A stretch of DNA of 64,000 bases from Patiria miniata (lineage: Eukaryota; Echinodermata; Asteroidea; Valvatida; Asterinidae), in assembly GCF_015706575.1 (NCBI RefSeq), contig NW_024037047.1:2918632-2982631 (forward strand). The letters are read 5' to 3'. This document shows, one piece after another, positions 56,258 through 64,000 of this stretch (positions within the stretch are counted from its first letter, which is position 1; each line of letters begins with the position of its first letter). Both the position numbers and the translations under genes were made by a program. The notes under the pieces were generated by a model. That model had not been told where the DNA came from. It did no database searches and saw nothing but the letters and a program-made list of their open reading frames with translations.

Positions 56258-58620
56258 ATCTCCAAATGGAAGTAAATTTTGAAGTATCGAATATTTCTGT
56301 AGGTAGTTCGCTACAACTTCCCTCTTCTTTGTGATAAAGTGAAATCAATAAATGTTGGCATGTATATTATACTGTACATGCCATTGCATAAACGATTGCA
56401 AGATGAACGTAAATAAAAGCTTATACACTTTTGGTTTGGATATGCCTATTAGCGAAACAGAAACCGATACAGACTTCAACTGTGACAACGGTCAATGGGT
56501 TAGCAGGAAGTTTTAAGATTTCAATATCAGGTTTTGAGTTCAAATGTGAAGTATATGAAATATTTATGAGTAATGTATATTTGCAATAATAAATGTGAAA
56601 CATTGGAGAGATAACGCAGATAGAGTTGTCTCATTTGAAACCTAACAAAGGAAAAACAAATGACAAAATCAATATATTTAGGCTTCAACAATTATTTTCC
56701 AAGAACTGTGGTAATTTGAAGTAACATGTTTAATTCATTATTTTATATCTCAGAGGAAAACAAGACCGTAACCAATAAAATTTGAGTGAACAAACTCTTG
56801 GCAATCTATTCAGACTGGTTATTTCATTTGAAGTCTGTTCACGCATGCGTGTTACCTGTACAATAAGCCGGATTCAGCCTATTCATTGGCATTTCTGGGT
56901 AACCCTATTTCAAACTTGTCGGCCAAACCGAGACGTGTGCAAGTGTAATTCACAAGTTGGAATCAGTGAGTTGGTAATTGAGTCAGTTAGGTGCATTATT
57001 GTCGGACTACAAGGTGGCCCCTCTGAGACGAGTAAAATGCCGATCATGTGCAATAAAAATATTGAATGTTCTAATAATACTATTGGCAGTGTTGAAACAT
57101 TTTTTTAACGAATGCTGTCCTTAAGTAGGCCTCAACATTGAACTCTAAAAACACCATAATTTTATTCGCCGAATGCGAACCATTATTATTCAAAGGTGTT
57201 ATTCCCCGTTTTATTAGTATTTTGTTTTCAATTGCTGCAGGTAGGTCTATGTAGAAATAGCCAGATGGAAATTCCCTTTACAGTCTGTTGCAGCCCCGAC
57301 ATAAATTAAAGACTGTTGATATAACAGTATCGTAAATACGCCCCTTGGACCCGTATACTGGGCGTATGTCTATGTGTATGTCTTTTGTATACATTACCAT
57401 ATTGATGTATACATTACCATTGATGCTCCACGTAGCCATTTACATTTAGGGTTATAAATGAAATTGGTTAGAAACGAAATTCTAACTTTTGCAGTTACCA
57501 GGACAAAGATCAATTTGAAGGTGTGAGGTCAACCTCAGATAGTGTTGTGAGATACTCTTGAACATCGTATAAATACTGGTAAGTGCCTGACTGTTGCCCC
57601 CCTCCAATTCATTTCACACTGACTATATATCCCGTGTAGTAATAATGATCTTCACCATATGTTAAGCCCCTGTCACACCTTTGCGTATCCTAATTCCTTA
57701 TGAGTTCCTTATCAAAAAAATTCAATATGCAGCCGTACGCTCAAATAACGTCGAAATGTTTTGATCACTTTGACTTATGTGCGACGCACATCTAGCGTAC
57801 AAGTAACGAATTCAGCGCATCCATTGCGTATGAGATGCGTATGAGTTGCGTATGCAGTGCACAACATTATTTGTCGGGCTGCGAATAGGTCAGTATGCAG
57901 TGCGCATGCCGAGCGTATTCCGGACGCACCCGACTTATGCCGACTGCATGCTTGACGCACTTCTGAGCGTATTCCCGCCGCTCGCCGTTCAGCGTGCGTT
58001 GCATCTGCGCTGCAAGTACGCTATGTATACATCCAATACAGGCGGTTCATATGCTGACGGGGTGCGTCACGAACACATAGCGTACTCGTAACGCACTCGA
58101 CCGATGCGGGACCGATGCGCTGCTTATTTATAGCTTATGACCTGCGTAACAGCGTACGCAGCGTAGTTTTGTGCATGCCCAAAACTATCCTGCGTACTGG
58201 GCCGTACCATGCGTATATCTGCGTACATAAAACCTACACAAAGCGATAGAGATGCATATGAGGTGCGTATTGTGCGTACGTCTGCGTATGAAAAAAAATG
58301 TCAATGCGCAACTCATAAGGAATAAGGATACGCAGAAGTGTGACAGGGCCCTTATGTTCACAATGTGCCTCTATGTTCTTTCCTAGCTCTATGTTTGGGC
58401 ATAGCTAGCTATAGCTATAAAAATCCAGATGAAAATGTTAAGGGTACCTGTACATTCGTTCGAGGATGTATAGTGAAATAACATCGTCTTTGAAAAAAAT
58501 GGTGCATGAAGTATGAAAACGTAAACCAAGCGAAGGCAACAAAGAGAAACCAGTTCATATTTTAATCAATGATGCCCTTGGTGTTCCATTCTTTCTATAG
58601 GTCTGCTTGCGAACGAGCGT
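56258..58620. promoter_or_regulatory. Divergent region between the two Ig genes
   Basis: The start codons of the minus- and plus-strand Ig genes are 2.36 kb apart. About 700 bp are the 687-bp element; the rest is AT-rich with no other gene. A strong acceptor (ctttctatag, ending 58600) lies 20 bp before the plus-strand ATG, so that gene probably has a 5' non-coding exon further upstream. No TATA box or other core element could be assigned with confidence. Whether one control region serves both genes is inference. Confidence 0.4.
57665..58351. mobile_element. 687-bp inverted-repeat element between the two Ig genes
   Basis: The ends agcccctgtcacacctttgc and gcagaagtgtgacagggccc are inverted, followed inward by gtatcctaattccttatgag and its inverse, giving arms of about 45 bp. 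TTA on both sides (57662-57664 and 58352-58354) and CCTGTCACAC-like ends suggest a PIF/Harbinger-type non-autonomous element (inference). The interior is full of gcgtatg and catacgc words. Confidence 0.75.
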
Positions 58621-58708
58621 ATGGACTCCGTGGACATGTTTGTTTCGCTCTTCTTCCTCATATTTGGGTTGTGTACTGTTGAGAGTAAAACATGCCCAGC
58701 CAGTTCTG
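58621..58708 (+). CDS. Ig gene 2, exon 1: signal peptide
   Basis: The 88-nt exon encodes MDSVDMFVSLFFLIFGLCTV then ESKTCPASS plus one base, ending TCTG/GTAAAT. The hydrophobic stretch MFVSLFFLIFGLC is a clear signal-peptide core. It joins AT-ACG-AAG of the next exon to give ...SSDTKVQDV. A second in-frame ATG (codon 6) is a possible alternative start. Confidence 0.8.
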
Positions 58709-59552
58709 GTAAATGAATATTGTTTATTATTTTAGTCTCGATATTACATCGAAATAAAACAAACAATATACATCCACAGTGAAACAAGAGCATGCAAGTC
58801 TTGTAACTACCGGGTCCGACACCACAACACATTTTGTCTGATGTACATAATAAGCTGTGATGGAATAAGGTAACCTTGTTAATTCGCAAGTGACCGTCAG
58901 ACGGCGCGAACATTATATGTCTTAATCAAGTCTAAAGTTGTGATTCAGTGAGTCTGTTTCTGCATTCAATAGGGGACGTTGAACAATGGAGGACAATGGG
59001 GTCCCCAATTCCCGAAGGTCCCCAATTTCCGATCGCGAACGTTTAAAACATTTGGGAGGTCTTCTTAAAAAGTTGAAGTTCAAACACAAAAGAACAATAG
59101 GGGGTTCCCGATTGCAGGAAAATACACACGTGCTGCATTGTGTCTGTGTGTCAGACAGGCACAAAGATATCTTCAGGCTGGCCCCATTAAACATTGCGCG
59201 AACACGATATTTTCCTCCATCATTCATAATGCATGTAGGCTTTTACCTAGTAACCAATCGATCGTCTAACATTTCAAAAAGAAAAGATACTTCTTAAACA
59301 CATTACTTCCATCTTGCTGCATTCTTGTGCACCTACATTTGCTTATGGTATGTACCACAGATGACCTGTATAGTGTTCTTTGTCTTTGCCATTCCTAATG
59401 AAAAGGCTTTTCTATAATGTCCCATCCTCTATTTTTCAAGGTCCACCGTTGATTGCGTGTACAAACGTACATGCATTTCACACTTGAAACTGTCCTCGAA
59501 GTATATCTTGTCTTGCAGGATCTCTTAAATTACGACTATTGTCATTTCACAG
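58709..59552. other. Ig gene 2, intron 1
   Basis: It contains a 103-codon frame (58986-59297) that overlaps a repeated wording (gtccccaattcccgaaggtc, gtccccaatttccgatcgcg). I do not regard it as coding. Nothing else is recognised. Confidence 0.5.
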
Positions 59553-59888
59553 ATACGAAGGTCCAAGATGTATTCTTTGATGCCAACAATCGAGGGAACT
59601 TCCAACGAGGGTTGTGGCACCGCATTCCCTGTCGATCCTATCGTTCCGGGGAGAACTTGCTCGCCATATACTGGTACCAGGGACAAAGCGTGTCCGACCC
59701 CAACAAAGTAGTCGTTAACAGTTACGCCAACAACCAATACTTTCCAATCAGCGATCGATACACATTTTCGTCAGAGTTTAGTCTCGTCGTCAAGGATGTC
59801 ATAGAGAGCGATGCAGGGAGATACATATGTCAAGTTGTGCCTCGCTCTACGAGTGAGAGGCACGACAAGACGGATATGAAGGTTATCG
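59553..59888 (+). CDS. Ig gene 2, exon 2: Ig domain 1 (type A)
   Basis: The 336-nt exon encodes TKVQDVFFDANNRGNFQRGL, HRIPCRSYRSGENLLAIYWY, SSEFSLVVKDVIESDAGRYI and CQVV...DMKVI. Cys in RIPC, Trp in IYWYQG and DAGRYIC define a V-set Ig fold. The acceptor is gtcatttcacag (an alternative tcttgcag 30 bp upstream would shift frame and read a stop). The donor is ATCG/GTAAGG. Confidence 0.9.
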
Positions 59889-61774
59889 GTAAGGATTTTG
59901 TCATAATCAGCAAGTCCGTCAGTCATCAAATTACGAAATGCACAGACCTTATTCAGTTTTAGTAAGTGTTTGATTGCATACATAATGTGAGAAAACAAAT
60001 CTTTTCTAAGTTTGTGTTGCTCTGGGGAGAACCTAGTCTGGTTCCCTGATTTGGCAATTCTGGATGCCCTGACGTCTAAATTGTATGTCAGGTAACCGCA
60101 ACCGGACTAAACAGTAAACATAAACACGAGGGCCCTTTTTCAAATCTCGGCATCACTATTAAAAGCTTTTAATGTTCTGATAAAATTAAAAGAAAGTCAC
60201 TTGCTTCACATATCATACAGTTATATAATTCTGAAAGAAAACAGTGACTTATGTTGAGCTGGAATCATCAAAGTTACGGACCCAAATAGCAGGCAAATCG
60301 GAAGCAGGCAAGTTTTGAAACCGTCGTCAGATTCAAAATAGTACATGACGCAGCAAATCTCGCCCCTCATAATTATGATCCGAGTTTCTACGTGATGCTT
60401 AATGTCGTCATTGTGTTTTGAGTTTTCCAAATGCAAGCAATGAATATCAATTATCAACTCAATTTTATTTTGTTTTGGTAAAAACCATGGCAGGTAAATA
60501 CCACTTATTTTATACCCTAAAATGCTGTGCACTATCCGAGATTGTCGACGAAATGCATTTGGCAAACTTCGGACATTTTTTATTTGTCACGTGCTGTATA
60601 TATTGAAGTGGTTACCTGACCTAAGATTCATCAGAAATGATCAGACTCTTTTGGCCTGGTAATCACACTCGAAAGAACTAGTACACACTCACTCGTTCCC
60701 GACGCTTGTCAAGAGACTTACCGATTCCAACTGGTTAAATTTACGGGTGATGCAGGCAGACAGCTGGAAGCAACGAAGCGTCACGGTTTGAACAAATAAA
60801 TTACTGAAATTGAATCACTAGGCCAGTAATATCAAGTAAACAAGTCGATGAATAAAGGGTCCCTGAAATTTTACCCTGGAGCATATCCATTCCCGGAACA
60901 TCTGGAACGCTTACAAATTATGAAACATATCCCTTAAAAAAAACAAATTTGAAGTGCATTTTTTTCCAAACGTTCCAAATGTTTCATGCTTTTCCTGACA
61001 ATTGTGGGCGTTGTTGCTGTGATTTTACTTGAGGAACACGCTCTTTCGGTTATGTTTTTTTTTCGTTTGTATTTGTCAATCCCAAATTCTGCTGTTGAAA
61101 ACATTTCCTGCGTACAGTGTCCTCATCATGCTGTCCTTTACTGAAATAACAATGAAGCATTGGAAATAGAAAATTAGTCAGGGAAAATGCTTAAACGTCT
61201 TTTGACTTTTTATGCTGAAGCATGTGAAACTAATACTCTCTCGAAAGACATTACAGAATATGCCCCAGAATATGAAAATTGTCATTAGCATAAAAAGGCA
61301 CCAAATTTGTTTTTAAAATGGCAATGTGAAGATTAAAAATACATTTAAATGTAATCAAAGATATATTCACATTACATGGGCCCTTCAAACAACATCACAG
61401 GCAGTGGCTTTAACGATTTTCATTGGCAGAGCTGTCTGCACTCACAAACTACGTTCACAGATCAGTCCAATATGTATTTCCGTTAACACCATTAGAAAAA
61501 AATGTACGTGATGGCAAGAGCAATAAAAACAGGAGATGAGGTAAAAACATAAAACTTACAGACATAATAAGCCTAAGCTACGGTCAATGTTGTGTTCATG
61601 TTGAATTGTTATATTGCGCTCATTTTTTTTCTTTCTTGCATGTTGGCTGATAACATGCATGGCAGTGTTGATTACTATTTTGCGTACATAGAATATTATT
61701 TATTTGTACCCATACTCCTCTTGTACATAACAGTCAACTGTTCATAACAGTTCAATTCTTTTACCTGATTACAG
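59889..61774. other. Ig gene 2, intron 2
   Basis: This 1.9-kb AT-rich intron has no recognised exon. The words ctagtctggttccctgattt and ttggcaattc at 60034-60065 resemble an internal part of the TTAA MITEs (9220 and 21326) and could be a fragment of one. Confidence 0.45.
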
Positions 61775-62125
61775 GTGACACCTTTCCAGCCTGCTCCAAT
61801 TACACATCATCTAATGCTACTCTTCAGCGAGGACGCAGACAGACGATACCGTGTCAGTGCGCGTCACATGCGCCAGGTGCACAAGAATCCGTAGTGTATT
61901 GGTCAACGGGAGAGGGTGTTACTACAGATACAAGGATCATTAGTGCACGGTTCTCTGATGGTACTTTAGTTCAGTTCCAAGATGGTGCAGATTACAGTAT
62001 TAATAGCGATTCTTCCCTCACAGTCTACTTTTTGAGTGGACTTAATGGTACGTCGCGTTTTTGGTGTCACGTCTTCATGGCAGATGCCCCAGAGCGCAAC
62101 TGCTACTACGATGTACTGATTGAAG
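61775..62125 (+). CDS. Ig gene 2, exon 3: Ig domain 2 (type B)
   Basis: The 351-nt exon encodes DTFPACSNYTSSNATLQRGR, RQTIPCQCASHAPGAQESVV, YWSTGEGV, SSLTVYFLSGLNGTSRFWCH and VFMADAPERNCYYDVLIE. Cysteines IPC and WCH with a tryptophan in VYWS match an Ig domain; extra cysteines (QC, AC, NC) may form a second bridge. The acceptor is cctgattacag; the donor is GAAG/GTATGT. Confidence 0.9.
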
Positions 62126-62710
62126 GTATGTTGATGTGAAAGTTATCATGTGAAACCACATTCTATGTGCTGAGATAACTTTACTCTAGTGGACCGGCTT
62201 TAAAAATATTGAACTTTAAGCCAGTGCTTTCCCTGCCCCGAGAGGGCAAGCCTAGTGTTCCCTTTCTACATGACTGGCTTACCGACTTACAGACCCATTG
62301 ACCTATCGACTTTTGAGAATTAGCCACGCCCCTTCGACAACCCTATGGAGTTTTTGTACACATTGATTTTTGTTTGTCTCAGATTTGCGCGTTTCGCGTC
62401 CATTTGTATATCATGTAATTCGACAATATTTCACAAGCTGCGTTGACGCGATTCTAACGCGATTCTACCGCGATATGTCAATTGACTGACTGGCTAACTG
62501 ACTGATTGACTGGCTCAGAGACAGAGAGACTGACTCAGACTTACTGGCTTGGTGTTGCTTGCAGTGAGATGGGTTGTACCCTTATATCCATCCCAATTGG
62601 TTTACATGATGTTGTAAAAGTTTTATTATGAATAACCAATTGAATAGAGTTGTGTGCGCTCTGGAAGCAGTTTCACTATGGCTGCCTTGTTTTGTTTCCT
62701 TTATCACCAG
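62126..62710. other. Ig gene 2, intron 3
   Basis: It contains short repeats of actgactggct type near 62480-62520 and nothing else recognised. Confidence 0.5.
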
Positions 62711-63040
62711 AGGAGAATCCTGCTGACTACGTTCTTCAAGCGTCTGGCTCATCTTTCTATCTTCAAGAGGGAAGAAATCAAACCATTCCCTGCATCGCAT
62801 GCACGCCTGGTGATCACCTATGCATGGTACAGTGGTTTAAAGTCGACACCTCGTTGGGTCGACATCTAATCCTCAATCACTCCCTGTCGACTGGTGGCAT
62901 TGACGCCTATCCTGGATTCAGAATCGGTGACGGTTTTGGTCTGTCTATCAAATCCGTTAATAACACACACACAGGGCGGTATATGTGTATCCCGGACAGC
63001 AATTCCACACACGAGAGTGCAGTCGACGTCCATGTATTCG
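62711..63040 (+). CDS. Ig gene 2, exon 4: Ig domain 3 (type A)
   Basis: The 330-nt exon encodes EENPADYVLQASGSSFYLQE, GRNQTIPCIACTPGDHLCMV, QWFKVD, GFGLSIKSVNNTHTGRYMCI and SAVDVHVF. TIPC, VQWF and TGRYMC are the Ig marks, and the short strand pattern resembles domain 1. An extra CxxC-like pair (ACTPGDHLC) is present. The acceptor is cctttatcaccag; the donor is TTCG/GTAGGC. Confidence 0.9.
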
Positions 63041-63377
63041 GTAGGCAATGCATAATTGTGATTTCAAAAAAATACCTTTATCTTTGTTGTAAAATCATAT
63101 AAATTTGAATTATGCTGTATTTTCATTATTTCAAATACATGTGCTTTTGCGAATATCTAATATGTTTAATACAATTCCTTTTTTTGAAATTTGTACAGTT
63201 TACCAATAGTAACACACAGTTATGAGAGGGAATATTTCATGAAATCAGATGAGAGCATATTGGGTATTCCCTCTGCAATACGCACGCTGACTTAGAAGTA
63301 GTTTGTCTGCTAACCCAGAGTTAGAATTTAACGTTTAATGCTCTAATTACAGTTTATTATCATATATCATAAAACAG
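63041..63377. other. Ig gene 2, intron 4
   Basis: This 337-bp AT-rich intron shows no repeats or genes. Confidence 0.6.
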
Positions 63378-63740
63378 GCAACACCTTTCCTCTGGACAAC
63401 GGGACTGTCATCAGCAGTATTACTGTTACCTATGACCCGTCAAAGAAACAAGAACTAAATTGTGCCGTTGGTACAAACACAATCGGGATGAATAAGTCAA
63501 CAGTGCTCTGGTCGTATGTCCCGCCAAATGCGACAACAACCACCATAATTGGTCGGCTAAATCTACCCGGTGGCACTCCGGAGATGTCTCAGTGGGGCGG
63601 CAGCGGCTGCTTCGGCATAACATCTGCAGGAACTCTCCTCCTGAACAAGTGTCTCCAAGACTCTGACGTCAGGTACTGGTGTCACGTCTTTCCCTACGGT
63701 GATGTGCTGCAGAGATCCTACGTGGATGTTATCATCAAAA
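63378..63740 (+). CDS. Ig gene 2, exon 5: Ig domain 4 (type B)
   Basis: The 363-nt exon encodes NTFPLDNGTVISSITVTYDP, QELNCAVGTNTIGMNKSTVL, WSYVPP, TSAGTLLLNKCLQDSDVRYW and CHVFPYGD...VDVIIK. The start (NTFP) and end (RYWCHVF, Y.DV.I) parallel exon 3. Extra cysteines (GCFG, KCLQ) are again present. The acceptor is atcataaaacag; the donor is AAAA/GTAAGT. Confidence 0.9.
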
Positions 63741-64000
63741 GTAAGTACACAGAAATTGAAAAATATAAGACGAAAAATTCTTTAATTGTCTTTGAAGATT
63801 GATTGAAAGGATATCACAGATGACGGATTTCGTCCGCTAATCGACGCAGCTGGTAGGTCTTTAAAAAGCCCCTTTCAAAGGACGCCCTCCACTTTTTAGG
63901 ACAATGTAATACAAAGGATAATTTTGCATTTCACATAGGAAAACAGACCAGCCCTGAGCTTTGGCAATCTAGCTACGGTAATACTAATTAATATCAAATA
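63741..64000. other. Ig gene 2, intron 5 (window edge)
   Basis: It begins with the donor GTAAGT after exon 5. No further acceptor with an Ig-like frame is visible before the end of the window. Confidence 0.5.

Larger units (their letters stand above)
58621..63740 (+). other. Multi-Ig-domain secreted or membrane protein gene, 5' part, 5 exons
   Basis: Exons of 88, 336, 351, 330 and 363 nt sum to 1468 nt (489 codons plus one base); every junction is phase 1. The product starts with a signal peptide and continues with four V-like Ig domains, each encoded by exactly one exon; more exons must follow beyond 63740. Domains 1 and 3 resemble each other (GRYICQV, GRYMCIP), as do domains 2 and 4 (FWCHVF, YWCHVF), so the gene grew by duplicating a two-exon unit. 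Family not recognised. No recombination-signal-like heptamer was noticed beside the exons. Confidence 0.85.

Noticed and set aside
59525-60565. Minus-strand open frames over Ig gene 2 exon 2 and intron 2
   Set aside because: They are shadows of the well-supported plus-strand Ig exon or have no coding features.
59553-63740. Somatically rearranging V gene segments
   Set aside because: V-like exons are flanked by ordinary splice sites in constant phase and I noticed no heptamer-spacer-nonamer signals beside them.

Overview
The window looks like nuclear DNA of an invertebrate deuterostome. An echinoderm is most likely, and a hemichordate or lancelet is not excluded. Reasons: intron-rich genes with GT-AG splice sites, an unmistakable metazoan Wnt co-receptor gene, very frequent palindromic words (tacatgta, taccggta, taggccta), tRNA-derived SINEs, many short inverted-repeat transposons and a Mag/SURL-type Ty3 element. 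There are no bacterial features.

Region 1 (1-34141, minus strand) is the 5' part of an LRP5/6 (arrow) gene. I can place 12 coding exons, from the signal-peptide exon at 34087-34141 down to the end of the third beta-propeller at 1264. Their lengths sum to 2695 nt (898 codons plus one base) and every junction keeps frame. The rest of the gene (third EGF, fourth propeller, LDLa repeats, membrane segment, PPPSP tail) lies to the left of the window. The introns carry many non-autonomous DNA transposons and SINEs, a 20-bp satellite and local duplications.

Region 2 (34142-46184) is gene-poor. It holds a diverged tandem duplication (34840-38220) with three copies of a 36-bp cassette bounded by splice-like sites, a decayed antisense LINE with a transposon nested in it, and one open reading frame for an adenain-like (C5) cysteine protease of Polinton/adintovirus type.

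Region 3 (46185-63740) holds two immunoglobulin-superfamily genes arranged head to head. On the minus strand a complete 4-exon gene (56257 to 46185) encodes a 269-residue protein with signal peptide, two Ig domains, one membrane span and a short tail. Its introns hold two long DNA hairpins, a palindromic 16-bp repeat array and a broken Ty3/Mag element. On the plus strand, from 58621 off the right edge, a second gene has a signal-peptide exon followed by four single-exon Ig domains alternating in type (A-B-A-B). The 2.36 kb between the two start codons holds a 687-bp inverted-repeat element. I do not recognise either Ig gene as a named family. This divergent pair is the best candidate for an undescribed system.

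All identifications come from reading the sequence; no database search was run. Exon boundaries rest on splice consensus plus frame continuity. Names of repeat superfamilies are inferred from terminal sequences and target duplications only.
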